DNA of 42,005 bases from Spirochaetaceae bacterium (lineage in GTDB: Bacteria > Spirochaetota > Spirochaetia > Treponematales > Breznakiellaceae), in the NCBI GenBank assembly GCA_031278215.1, contig JAITKV010000004.1, positions 1 through 42,005 on the forward strand. Direction: 5' to 3'. Every line of letters starts with the position of its first letter. The stretch's first letter is position 1. Shown here one piece after another: positions 1-8,015 of the stretch. Made by a program: the position numbers and the translations under genes. The notes below the pieces were generated by a model that did not search any database, was not told the origin of the DNA, and worked only from the letters and a program-made list of their open reading frames with translations.

Positions 1-2
1 TG

Positions 3-116
3 GACCGGGACCTCTTTTCCGGGGACGGGAACCGGGGCGAACTGGGCCCCGTCCCGCCGGGCGCGACAGAGGGCAGCCGTTTTGTCCTTACCGCCAAAGC
101 CCGGCTGCGGTTTTAG
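3..116 (+). CDS. C-terminal end of an upstream gene (partial)
   Basis: Frame 3 is open from the window edge to a TAG at 114-116 and gives 37 residues ending FVLTAKARLRF. Third codon positions are nearly all G or C, as in the real genes of this window. The other two forward frames give proline- and arginine-rich sequence typical of non-coding frames. The last strand alternates hydrophobic and polar residues and ends in Phe, as C-terminal strands of outer-membrane barrels often do. That reading is speculative because the rest of the gene is outside the window. No family can be named. Confidence 0.35.
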   Translation, partial: DRDLFSGDGNRGELGPVPPGATEGSRFVLTAKARLRF

Positions 117-188
117 GGGCAAAGGCGCTGTGCCGGAACTGCCGTGAATGCCGGAACGCGGCCCCGGGCCCAAAGCCCCAAGACCCTT

Positions 189-194
189 TACAAT
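189..194 (+). promoter_or_regulatory. Possible -10 element for purB (TACAAT)
   Basis: TACAAT lies 11 bases before the purB ATG at 206 and exactly 6 bases before another ATG at 201 that is in a different frame. No convincing -35 hexamer or Shine-Dalgarno is seen. If used, transcription would start near 201 and leave purB with a leader of only a few bases. Confidence 0.3.
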
Positions 195-205
195 ATCCAG
201 ATGGT

Positions 206-1669
206 ATGTCAAACTCTAGTATGGAAACCCGGAATATCTTTCAGAATATTTCTCCCATCGATCACCGTTATTCCCTTTCCGAAAAAACTCTTTTCGACGC
301 CCTGGCCCGGTGGCTTTCGGAAGAAGCTTCCATCGGCGCCTGCGTTAAGGCCGAAATCGCCCTGATCATCGCGCACCTGAGGATCCGTGAAGAAAAGGAT
401 CTGTCCCCGGAACGGCGGGCCGGTTTATACCAGGCCGGAGAATCGGTGCATCCCGCGGAAGTGTATGCCGAAGAAGAAAAAACCCGTCACAATATACGGG
501 CCCTGGTCAATGTCCTTAAAAAAAAGGTTCCCCCCGAAATCGCCCCCCTGGTACACCTGGGGGCCACCAGCGTAGACATCCTGGACAGTTCCCTGGCCTG
601 GAGGATGAAAAACTGCTGCAGGGAAGTGGTACTGCCGGCCCTTTGGCGGCTGGAAAAGCTTCTCTGTGATTTTACCGGACAGGAGGCCGCAACGTTCCAG
701 GTGGGCCGCACCCACGGCCAGCATGCGGTTCCTATCACCGTGGGCTTTGCCATGGCGGAATACGTATCCCGGCTGGGAAAATCAATTCTGGAAATAGACC
801 GTCTTTCCGGGGGCCTGCGGGGAAAACTGGCCGGGGCCGTGGGCGCCTACAACGCCACCAGCATACTGGTTCGGGATCCGGAAGAACTGGAACGGCTTTA
901 CCTGGCGGAATTAGGCCTTGAAGCCTCGGAACACTCAACCCAGCTTGTGGAGCCCGAATATCTTCTTCGGCTGCTTGTGGAATACAATACCGCCTTTGGG
1001 ATCATCGCCAACCTTGCAGATGATCTTAGGAATCTTCAGCGGACCGAAATTGCCGAGCTTAGGGAAAATTTTACCCCGGAGCAGGTGGGCTCTTCCACCA
1101 TGCCCCAAAAACGAAATCCCTGGAATTCGGAGCATGTAAAAAGCCTGTGGAAGGCCTTTATGCCCAGGGTCCTGACTTTTTTTATGGACCAGATTAGCGA
1201 ACACCAGCGGGATCTTTCCAATTCCGCAAGCCAGCGTTTTATCGCCGACTATGTAAGCGGGTTTTGCCTGGCCATAAGCCGCATCACCGGCGTAATCGCA
1301 TCCCTTAGTGCGGACCGGGAAAAATGCCTGGCAAACCTGCGCAGGGGCATTCCCGGCGGGGTATTGGCCGAGCCGGCATATATCCTGCTTGCCAAATCCG
1401 GGGAATCCGCCGCCCACGAGATTATCCGGAAGGTCACCCTGCGGGCAGAAAAAGAAGGGATCTCCTTTGCCGCGGCCCTGGCGGCGGAACCGGAGATCCT
1501 GGCAAAGATTGGGGAACAGCTTGCGGCCATCGGCGCCGTACCAAAGACCGATCCCGCGGGGGCGGCAAAAATTTGGTTTGAAAACCCGGAACATTACTGC
1601 GGCCTGGCCGTTAAGAAGGCCAGGGAATTGGCCGAAAAATACCGCCAATTAATACCCGGCCCGGAATAG
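206..1669 (+). CDS. purB: Adenylosuccinate lyase
   Basis: This cytosolic enzyme cleaves adenylosuccinate to AMP and fumarate (and SAICAR to AICAR where that pathway exists). The 487-residue protein has the features of the fumarase/aspartase superfamily: a conserved RTHGQHAVP segment and the signature SSTMPQKRNPWNSEH with the flexible catalytic serine loop. Length is normal. The start at 206 has no Shine-Dalgarno; an in-frame ATG at 221 (METRNIFQN) matches the usual N-terminus equally well, so the first five residues are uncertain. It opens a cluster with guaB, purA and guaA, which together make AMP and GMP from IMP. The gap to guaB is about 115 bases and contains hairpins. Confidence 0.95.
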   Translation: MSNSSMETRNIFQNISPIDHRYSLSEKTLFDALARWLSEEASIGACVKAEIALIIAHLRIREEKDLSPERRAGLYQAGESVHPAEVYAEEEKTRHNIRALVNVLKKKVPPEIAPLVHLGATSVDILDSSLAWRMKNCCREVVLPALWRLEKLLCDFTGQEAATFQVGRTHGQHAVPITVGFAMAEYVSRLGKSILEIDRLSGGLRGKLAGAVGAYNATSILVRDPEELERLYLAELGLEASEHSTQLVEPEYLLRLLVEYNTAFGIIANLADDLRNLQRTEIAELRENFTPEQVGSSTMPQKRNPWNSEHVKSLWKAFMPRVLTFFMDQISEHQRDLSNSASQRFIADYVSGFCLAISRITGVIASLSADREKCLANLRRGIPGGVLAEPAYILLAKSGESAAHEIIRKVTLRAEKEGISFAAALAAEPEILAKIGEQLAAIGAVPKTDPAGAAKIWFENPEHYCGLAVKKARELAEKYRQLIPGPE

Positions 1670-1672
1670 CAA

Positions 1673-1692
1673 AAGGAATTGGCTAATTCCTT
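1673..1692 (+). terminator. Hairpin just after purB
   Basis: A perfect 8-bp inverted repeat, AAGGAATT and AATTCCTT around a GGCT loop, begins 3 bases after the purB stop. No T-run follows, so it is as likely an mRNA-stabilising or weak attenuating hairpin as a true terminator. Confidence 0.35.
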
Positions 1693-1716
1693 AGCTGCAG
1701 ACAACTGCCATCGGTA

Positions 1717-1774
1717 ATTCCGGACATTCATAGAAGGTCCGGGAATGAATTGTAAACCGGCCTTTATATGCCGG
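1717..1774 (+). promoter_or_regulatory. Structured leader of guaB
   Basis: Two further hairpins lie between purB and guaB. The first pairs ATTCCGGAC (1717-1725) with GTCCGGGAAT (1737-1746), with one bulged G. The second pairs CCGGC (1757-1761) with GCCGG (1770-1774), and its right arm directly abuts the guaB Shine-Dalgarno GGAGGA (1775-1780). The second could affect ribosome access. No known riboswitch was recognised. Confidence 0.3.
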
Positions 1775-1785
1775 GGAGGAGCCAA

Positions 1786-3222
1786 ATGTTTAAAGAAGCC
1801 CTATCCTACGATGATGTACTGCTCCTGCCGGGGTACAGCGATGTGCTTCCCGGGGACTGTGATGTTACTACCCTGCTTTGCGGAAAACTAAAGCTTAATG
1901 TGCCGGTGTTATCCAGCGCCATGGATACGGTAACCGAAGACGCGCTGGCCATTGCCATCGCCCTAGAAGGAGGGGCCGGGGTGATCCACCGGAATCTTAA
2001 CCCCGAAGAACAGGCCCGGCAGATTGCCGTGGTAAAACGGTTCCTTAATTGGATCATAGGATCCCCGGTAACCGTGGGCGAAGACGCGACCATTGCGGAT
2101 GTAAAACTGGTAATGGAACGGTTTAATGTTTCGGGCATGCCGGTTTTAAACTCCCAGGACCGGTTAACGGGAATTATTACCAGCCGGGATCTTCGGTTTT
2201 GCCGGGACAATACCCTGAACGTTACGGAGGTTATGACCAAACATCCCGTGGTTGTCCAGGGAGAACCCACGGCGTCGGAGGCCCGGGAAAAATTCGACAA
2301 ACACCGGATCGAAAAATTGCCGGTGGTAGATGCCGAAGGCCGTCTAAAGGGGCTTATTACCGTTAAGGACATGGAAAAGCACGACCTCTTTCCCAACGCC
2401 GCCACCGATGCAAAGGGGCGGCTTATTGTGGGGGCCGCGGTTTCCCCTCAGGATTACAAAGTACGGCTTCCCCTGCTAAAAAAAGCGATGGTGGATTTTG
2501 TGGTCATGGATACCGCCCATGGAGACACGGCAGGCGTCATGAAGGCGATTGCGGGGATAAAAAGGAAATTTGCCGTTCCCGTTATCGGAGGAAACGTGGC
2601 CCATAAAGAAGGCGCCCGGCGGCTTATCAGCGCCGGGGCCGATGCGGTTAAGGTGGGCGTGGGCCCCGGCTCTATCTGCACCACCCGTATTGTGGCCGGC
2701 ATTGGGGTCCCCCAGTTTACTGCGGTTTTGGAATGCGCCGAAGAGGCGGCAAAAGACAATATCCCGGTCATAGCCGACGGGGGCATCAGATTTTCCGGCG
2801 ACATCACCAAGGCTATAGCCGCGGGGGCCGGGGCGGTAATGATCGGCAGCCTTTTTGCCGGTTTAAGAGAAGCTCCGGGCAAAGAAATTCTATTTGACGG
2901 AAGGATCTTTAAGGAATACCGGGGCATGGGCAGCATGGGCGCCATTAACGACGGCGCCGGAGACCGCTACCAGATTGGAAAGGACGAAAAACCCGTCCCC
3001 GAGGGCATAGAAGGCCGGGTTCCCTATAAGGGGGAGCTAAAAAACTATCTCTACCAGCTTGTAGCGGGACTCCGTAAGGGCATGGGCTATTGCGGCTGTA
3101 AAAACGTCGAGGAACTAAGGCGGTACCGGAATTTTGTACGAATTACCACCGCGGGCTGGCGGGAAAGCCATGTGCACGATGTAACCATTACCCAGGAATC
3201 GCCGAATTACAGTAGAAGCTAA
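1786..3222 (+). CDS. guaB: IMP dehydrogenase
   Basis: This enzyme oxidises IMP to XMP with NAD+, the committed step to GMP. The start chosen is the ATG at 1786, preceded by a strong GGGGAGGAG; an upstream in-frame ATG at 1768 would add six residues and has no ribosome site. The 478-residue protein begins with the conserved substrate region, has a tandem CBS (Bateman) domain at about residues 93-205, and carries the catalytic loop GPGSICTTR with Cys about 298. The flap with GMGSMGA and the C-terminal ESHVHDV region follow. Length is typical. The retained CBS pair suggests regulation by adenine or guanine nucleotides, as known for the family. Confidence 0.97.
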   Translation: MFKEALSYDDVLLLPGYSDVLPGDCDVTTLLCGKLKLNVPVLSSAMDTVTEDALAIAIALEGGAGVIHRNLNPEEQARQIAVVKRFLNWIIGSPVTVGEDATIADVKLVMERFNVSGMPVLNSQDRLTGIITSRDLRFCRDNTLNVTEVMTKHPVVVQGEPTASEAREKFDKHRIEKLPVVDAEGRLKGLITVKDMEKHDLFPNAATDAKGRLIVGAAVSPQDYKVRLPLLKKAMVDFVVMDTAHGDTAGVMKAIAGIKRKFAVPVIGGNVAHKEGARRLISAGADAVKVGVGPGSICTTRIVAGIGVPQFTAVLECAEEAAKDNIPVIADGGIRFSGDITKAIAAGAGAVMIGSLFAGLREAPGKEILFDGRIFKEYRGMGSMGAINDGAGDRYQIGKDEKPVPEGIEGRVPYKGELKNYLYQLVAGLRKGMGYCGCKNVEELRRYRNFVRITTAGWRESHVHDVTITQESPNYSRS

Positions 3223-3297
3223 GTTTACCGGATCTTTAGGCCGATGTATAAAGATAGGGGATTTCGATCCATTTGGGGGGTGAAAATTTTTATATAA

Positions 3298-3385
3298 AAG
3301 GAGGCTTTTCCGAAACTTCAGTTTTTGGAAAAGCCGCCTTAGATTTAGAGGCCCTTTCCAAAATTAACCGAGGTTTGGGAAGGGC
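3298..3385 (+). promoter_or_regulatory. Tandem hairpins upstream of the CCCH protein
   Basis: Two adjacent stem-loops lie between guaB and the small gene at 3406. Hairpin 1 pairs 3298-3311 with 3327-3340 (14 bp, one mismatch). Hairpin 2 pairs 3351-3362 with 3374-3385 (12 bp, one mismatch). The arms resemble each other (GGCTTTTCC and GCCCTTTCC; GGAAAAGCC and GGGAAGGGC), so cross-pairing is conceivable. Hairpin 1 has no T-run after it. They could be a guaB terminator or a control element for the next gene. Confidence 0.4.
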
Positions 3386-3405
3386 TCGGAGATAAGGAGT
3401 ATTCT

Positions 3406-3666
3406 ATGTCTAAATGCGTTTATTGCGGTTCGAATAAATTCGGCCCCGGTTGTCCCAAAAGTTTAAACGGGCTTCACCAGCACAATACCGACGAAAAACA
3501 CTGTATTTACTGCGGATCCTCATCCTACGGCAACGGCTGCCTCCAAACCCCCACCCGTAAACATATCCATGGACACGGGGCAAGTAAATGTATCTACTGC
3601 GGTACAGTGGTGGGAGGCAGCGTCATGGGCTGTAAACACAGTCCCACGGGAAAACACGAAACTTAG
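3406..3666 (+). CDS. Small triple-repeat CCCH zinc-binding-like protein
   Basis: An 86-residue protein made of three tandem units, 29 residues apart. Each unit has C-x2-C, then C after 8, 8 or 10 residues, then H after 7: Cys4/7/16-His24, Cys33/36/45-His53 and Cys62/65/76-His84. Each starts with a C(V/I)YCG core and is rich in Gly, Ser and His. The strict spacing predicts three CCCH-type metal sites, probably zinc. There is no signal peptide or membrane segment. A Shine-Dalgarno, AAGGAG, precedes the ATG. It sits between guaB and purA on the same strand behind tandem hairpins. I recognise the CxYCGS motif from small uncharacterised bacterial proteins but cannot give a function; nucleic-acid binding or zinc storage are guesses. 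Confidence 0.85.
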   Translation: MSKCVYCGSNKFGPGCPKSLNGLHQHNTDEKHCIYCGSSSYGNGCLQTPTRKHIHGHGASKCIYCGTVVGGSVMGCKHSPTGKHET

Positions 3667-3683
3667 TTTTTGCAACCAGGCTA

Positions 3684-3712
3684 TTGTTTTAACTTATTTT
3701 CTTTTATATCCT
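3684..3712 (+). promoter_or_regulatory. Possible purA promoter close to the ATG
   Basis: TTGTTT (3684-3689), a 17-base spacer and TATCCT (3707-3712) end 7 bases before the purA ATG at 3720. No Shine-Dalgarno is present. The geometry fits a leaderless or nearly leaderless transcript, but both hexamers are imperfect. Confidence 0.35.
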
Positions 3713-3719
3713 TATCCTT

Positions 3720-4943
3720 ATGAAAGTGGTTGTGATAGGCGCCCAATGGGGTGATGAGGGCAAGGGTAAAATTGTTGACTACCTGGCAAACGAAGCCCAG
3801 GTAATTGTCCGTTTTTCGGGCGGCGCAAACGCGGGGCATACCATCGTCATCGGGGACCAGGAATACGCCCTGCATTTAATCCCCGCAGGCATTCTGTACC
3901 CCGACAAACTTGTGGTGCTTGGGGCGGGGATGGTGATCGATCCCACGGCCCTTTTTAGTGAACTTAAAATGCTTACCGACCGGGGAATTGATACCAGCGG
4001 CCGGGTCTTTATCTCCGACAGGGCCCACATTGTCTTTCCCCGGTACATAGAAATAGATAAGGAACTGGACGCCCGGCGTAAAAAACCCATAGGCACCACC
4101 GGCAGGGGCATCGGGATTACCTATTCCATGAAAAGCGACCGCGAAGGAATTAGACTGGCGGATCTGTCCTGGACAGAAAAAATTAACGAGATGGAAAAAG
4201 CCGACAGGGAATTCCTGGCCCCCTATATGGAAAGGCTGCAGACCATGACGGTGGACCTGGCGTCGTTTCTAAAGCACCGCAAAAATGCCCAGATACTTTT
4301 TGAGGGGGCCCAGGGAGCGCTGCTTGATTTGGATCACGGAACCTACCCCTATGTATCCAGCGGCATGTCCTGTGCCGCCGGCGCGGCCATCGGGGGCTGC
4401 ATAGGCCCCAGGGCCCTGGACAAGGTACTGGGGGTGTTTAAGGCCTATTCCACCAGGGTTGGCAACGGCCCCTTCCCCAGCGAATTCGATACGAATTCGG
4501 AGGATGAACTGTGCCGCTTTGTCCGGGATACGGGCAGGGAATACGGCGTAACCACCGGCCGCCCCCGGCGCTGCGGCTACCTGGACCTGGTGGCCCTTCG
4601 CTACACCTGCCTGACCAATTCCATCGACAGCCTGGTAATGACCCACCTGGATGTCTACGATACCCTGGACGAAATAAAAGCCTGTGTGGCTTACCGCATC
4701 GGGGACCGGGTAGTGGAAACCTTTCCCGCCTCTGTTCCGGAACTTAACAGCGCCAAGCCGGTCCTTCGTACTTTTTCCGGCTGGAAACAATCCCTTTCGG
4801 ACAGGCTTATCTATGAAGAATTTCCCGAGGCGGCTATGGAATATATCGAATTTATCGAACGGTTCTGCGAAACCCCCATTGATATCGTATCCGTAGGCTA
4901 CGACAGAAGGGCGACGATTATCCGTAAAAGCCCCTGGCGCTAA
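3720..4943 (+). CDS. purA: Adenylosuccinate synthetase
   Basis: This enzyme joins IMP and aspartate with GTP to give adenylosuccinate, which PurB then splits to AMP. The 407-residue protein opens with the GTP-binding loop GDEGKGK (residues 11-17, catalytic Asp12) and GGANAGHT with catalytic His40. The segment TTGRGIG is also clear, as is GRPRRCGYLD. It is slightly shorter than the usual 420-430 residues but appears complete. No ribosome-binding site is visible upstream, while a -10-like TATCCT lies 7 bases away. The stop is followed three bases later by the GTG of guaA, so the two are almost certainly co-transcribed. Confidence 0.96.
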   Translation: MKVVVIGAQWGDEGKGKIVDYLANEAQVIVRFSGGANAGHTIVIGDQEYALHLIPAGILYPDKLVVLGAGMVIDPTALFSELKMLTDRGIDTSGRVFISDRAHIVFPRYIEIDKELDARRKKPIGTTGRGIGITYSMKSDREGIRLADLSWTEKINEMEKADREFLAPYMERLQTMTVDLASFLKHRKNAQILFEGAQGALLDLDHGTYPYVSSGMSCAAGAAIGGCIGPRALDKVLGVFKAYSTRVGNGPFPSEFDTNSEDELCRFVRDTGREYGVTTGRPRRCGYLDLVALRYTCLTNSIDSLVMTHLDVYDTLDEIKACVAYRIGDRVVETFPASVPELNSAKPVLRTFSGWKQSLSDRLIYEEFPEAAMEYIEFIERFCETPIDIVSVGYDRRATIIRKSPWR

Positions 4944-4946
4944 ACT

Positions 4947-6527
4947 GTGGACAAGATTCTTATCCTTGACTTTGGAAGCCAGACCACCCAGCTTATCGGG
5001 CGGCGGATTCGGGAACTGGGGGTCTATACAGAGATCATCCCCGGCGACGCGGACCTGGCTGCGGTCTTCGCGGATCCGGAGGCCGGGTATTCCCTTCGGG
5101 GCATTGTCCTTTCCGGCTCCCCCGAATCGGTTTATACCCCCGAAGGGCCCGTGCCGGACAGGCGGATCTACACCTGCGGCCTGCCCCTCCTGGGGATCTG
5201 TTACGGCCTTCAGCGCATTACCGTTGACAACGGCGGAGAGGTAAAACCCCTGGCAAAACGCGAATACGGGGGGGTCAAGGTCCGGGTTCGTTCCGGGGGA
5301 AGATCCCCGGGCGCCGGGGGCAAAAAAAGAACCGAAGTCTTTACCTCCTGGATGAGTCACGGCGATACCCTGACTAAACTGGCCCCCGGTTTTGTGGAAC
5401 TGGGAACCAGCGAAACCGGCTATCCTGCGGTGGTGGCCCACAGAGAAAAACCCTGGTACGGCCTTCAGTTTCATCCGGAGGTAACTCACTGCGAACGGGG
5501 CATGGAGATCCTCTCTTCGTTTGTATTTAGAATCTGCGGCTGTAAAAAAGGCTGGACCCTGAAGGCCCATATAGAAGCGGTCCGGGCCGCGGTAACCGCA
5601 AAAGTGGGCCCCGCGCCGGTGCTGCTTCTTGTTTCCGGAGGGGTAGATTCCACCGTGGCGGCGGCGCTGCTCCTTAAAATCCTGGCGCCCGAACAGGTTT
5701 ACCTGATGTACATTGACACGGGTCTTATGCGCCAGGACGAAACCGGGCAGGTAAAAACCACCCTGGAACGCCTGGGGGCCCGGCGTCTTCATATTCTTAT
5801 GGCGGAGGATGAATTTCTTTCTGCCCTCCGGGGAAAGCGGAACCCCGAAGAAAAACGAAAAATCATCGGGGATCTTTTTATCCGCGTCCAGGAACGGGAA
5901 CTGGCAGGCCTTGGACTTCCGGAAAATTATTTTCTGGCCCAGGGGACAATCTACACCGATTTAATTGAAAGCGGCCAGGGGATCGGGAAAAAGGCCCATG
6001 TGATAAAAAGCCACCACAATGTGGGGAGCCCCCTGGTAGACGCAAAGCGCAAAGAGGGCCGGATCATCGAACCCCTGGACAAGCTTTACAAGGACGAGGT
6101 TAGGGCCCTGGGCCGTATCCTGGGGATTCCCCCCGCGGTGATTAACCGCCACCCCTTCCCCGGCCCCGGCTTGGGGGTCCGCATCCTGGGGGAAGTAACA
6201 AAAGAAAAGTGCGACATCCTCCGGCAGGCCGATGCGATCTTTATGGAAGAGCTTAAAAACCGCGGCCTCTACGACAAAATCTGGCAGGCCTTTGCCGTAC
6301 TCCTTCCCATACGGTCCGTGGGTGTGGCGGGGGACATCCGCAAATACGGCTGGGTCCTGGCCCTGCGCGCCATCACCAGCAGCGACGGTATGACCGCCGG
6401 CGTCTACCCCTTCCCCTCAAAGGATCTGTTGGAGATTTCCACCCGCATTACCAACACCGTTACAGACATAGGCCGGATTACCTACGATATTTCCAGCAAA
6501 CCCCCGGCAACCATTGAGTGGGAATAG
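4947..6527 (+). CDS. guaA: GMP synthase (glutamine-hydrolysing)
   Basis: This enzyme aminates XMP to GMP using glutamine and ATP. The start is a GTG three bases after the purA stop. The 526-residue protein has an N-terminal class I glutamine amidotransferase domain with the triad Cys85 (GICYGLQ), His176 and Glu178 (FHPEVTH). An ATP-pyrophosphatase domain follows with the PP-loop SGGVDS at about 230-235. The C-terminal dimerisation domain ends PPATIEWE, the canonical terminus. With purB, guaB and purA it completes both branches from IMP. It ends 14 bases from the convergent permease gene, with no clear terminator between them. Confidence 0.97.
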   Translation: MDKILILDFGSQTTQLIGRRIRELGVYTEIIPGDADLAAVFADPEAGYSLRGIVLSGSPESVYTPEGPVPDRRIYTCGLPLLGICYGLQRITVDNGGEVKPLAKREYGGVKVRVRSGGRSPGAGGKKRTEVFTSWMSHGDTLTKLAPGFVELGTSETGYPAVVAHREKPWYGLQFHPEVTHCERGMEILSSFVFRICGCKKGWTLKAHIEAVRAAVTAKVGPAPVLLLVSGGVDSTVAAALLLKILAPEQVYLMYIDTGLMRQDETGQVKTTLERLGARRLHILMAEDEFLSALRGKRNPEEKRKIIGDLFIRVQERELAGLGLPENYFLAQGTIYTDLIESGQGIGKKAHVIKSHHNVGSPLVDAKRKEGRIIEPLDKLYKDEVRALGRILGIPPAVINRHPFPGPGLGVRILGEVTKEKCDILRQADAIFMEELKNRGLYDKIWQAFAVLLPIRSVGVAGDIRKYGWVLALRAITSSDGMTAGVYPFPSKDLLEISTRITNTVTDIGRITYDISSKPPATIEWE

Positions 6528-6541
6528 GATAGAACCGGAAT

Positions 6542-7978
6542 TCACTGGCTTACAAATTCTTTTCCCCGGCTCTGCTTTACCACCAGCGAATCAAGGGCCA
6601 GGTACAGATACGGGTACCCCTCTTCTTCGTAATACGCCAGGGTTCCCACGGCCTGGACCCATTGATCCTGCCGGGGGTATTCATGCTCCGCCAGCAGGGG
6701 CGCGGCGCTGTTTACGCCGGAGGCTTCGGGCCAACTTACCTCAAAGCCCACGCTGCCGTCGTTTCCGCAGCAGCCCGGCCCGTTCCGCAGTACAAAGCAA
6801 AAGATCCGGCTCATGTCCTCGTAACTGACGATCTTAAAAAGCCCCTCCAGCTTAATGGTCTTGCCCAGATAGTCTTCGGGGTTAAGGTACACATCGTTGG
6901 TCTGGGCGATGAACATCTTTTCTTTTATTTCAATAATCCCGCTTTGGACGCCGGACGGTCCTTCTTTGGGTTCCCCGGCGTCTATTTCCCCGTCCTGTTC
7001 CGTTAAAAAGGCGGTCTTTTCCGCTTCCGCAAGTTCCACAGATCTGGTTCCGGCCATATTCTGGGGGGTGTTTAACACCGGCGATCTGCTGCAGCCCAGC
7101 GCCATCATCGTAAGCGCCGCGGCAGAGGCCCGGATAAGGTTCCGCCGGCGGGACCCCCGCCGCAAGGCTTCGATAAGCGAAAAGAGGATAAACAGCAGTA
7201 TATTAAAGACCACTATGCTGGCCCCGGTGGGGGTGGCAAATACATAGGAAATAACTATTCCCGCAAAGAAGCACGAAACAGAAATCACCGCGGAAGAAAT
7301 GGTAACAGCCCGAAAACTTTTAAAAAGGCGCATGGAACTAAGGGCCGGAAAGATAATAAGGCTCGAAATAAGCAGGGCCCCCATCATCCGCATGCCCAGT
7401 ACTATGGTTACCGCCGTAAGCAGGGCAATGACCATATTGTAAAGCCCCGCTCTAACGCCGGTGGCCCGGGCAAAATTCTCGTCAAAGGTAACGGCAAAGA
7501 TCTTATTATAAAAGATGACAAACAAAAAAATCACCGCCGCCGAAAGGACTATGCTTAAGCGGACGTCGGCCTTGCTCATGGCCAGAATGCTGCCAAAAAG
7601 ATAGTTGCAAACATCCACGTTCATTCCGGTGGTAACGGAAATAACCATAACCCCTATAGCCAGGGCCCCGGTAGAAAACAGGGCAATGGCGGCATCTCCC
7701 CGGATCTTTGAATGTTCGCTTAGGCGCAAAAGGAAAAACGCCGAGGCCACCACCACCGGTATAGATACGGTCAGGGGGGCCATGTTCAGGGCCGTGGCCA
7801 CCGCCAAGGTGGCAAAGCCCACATGGGAAAGGCCGTCCCCAATCATGGAGTATCGTTTAAGTACCAGGCTTACCCCCAAAAGACTGGCGCAGAGGGAAAC
7901 CAGAAATCCCACGATTACCGCCCGTTGGATAAATGCAAAGGAAAACATACTTACAATCGTATCTTGAATTACATACAT
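6542..7978 (-). CDS. ZnuB-like metal permease fused to a lipoprotein-like C-terminal domain
   Basis: Residues 1-270 form an ABC-3 (ZnuB/TroC-type) permease with several membrane helices and the conserved region from RYSMIGDGLSHVGFA. Instead of ending there, the frame continues for about 200 residues. At about 274-296 is an Arg-rich stretch, a short hydrophobic run and LGC followed by Ser/Pro: a bacterial lipoprotein signal embedded in the chain, with Cys about 296. The last 130 residues (around EDYLGKTIKLEG and GPGCCGNDG) resemble the DUF1980/YcgQ C-terminal domain. The reading frame shows no stop between the parts, so this appears to be a true fusion. It lies 37 bases after the ATPase gene with a good GAGGGAG ribosome site. 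No znuA-like binding protein is nearby. Confidence 0.85.
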   Translation of the reverse strand: MYVIQDTIVSMFSFAFIQRAVIVGFLVSLCASLLGVSLVLKRYSMIGDGLSHVGFATLAVATALNMAPLTVSIPVVVASAFFLLRLSEHSKIRGDAAIALFSTGALAIGVMVISVTTGMNVDVCNYLFGSILAMSKADVRLSIVLSAAVIFLFVIFYNKIFAVTFDENFARATGVRAGLYNMVIALLTAVTIVLGMRMMGALLISSLIIFPALSSMRLFKSFRAVTISSAVISVSCFFAGIVISYVFATPTGASIVVFNILLFILFSLIEALRRGSRRRNLIRASAAALTMMALGCSRSPVLNTPQNMAGTRSVELAEAEKTAFLTEQDGEIDAGEPKEGPSGVQSGIIEIKEKMFIAQTNDVYLNPEDYLGKTIKLEGLFKIVSYEDMSRIFCFVLRNGPGCCGNDGSVGFEVSWPEASGVNSAAPLLAEHEYPRQDQWVQAVGTLAYYEEEGYPYLYLALDSLVVKQSRGKEFVSQ

Positions 7979-8015
7979 ACACTCCCTCTTTTATGTTTTT
8001 TATTTTGGACAAACC

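Noticed and set aside
4269-5792. 507-codon open frame on the minus strand across purA and guaA
   Set aside because: It lies fully antisense to two well-identified genes, has no recognisable motifs and a composition typical of the reverse frame of GC-rich genes.
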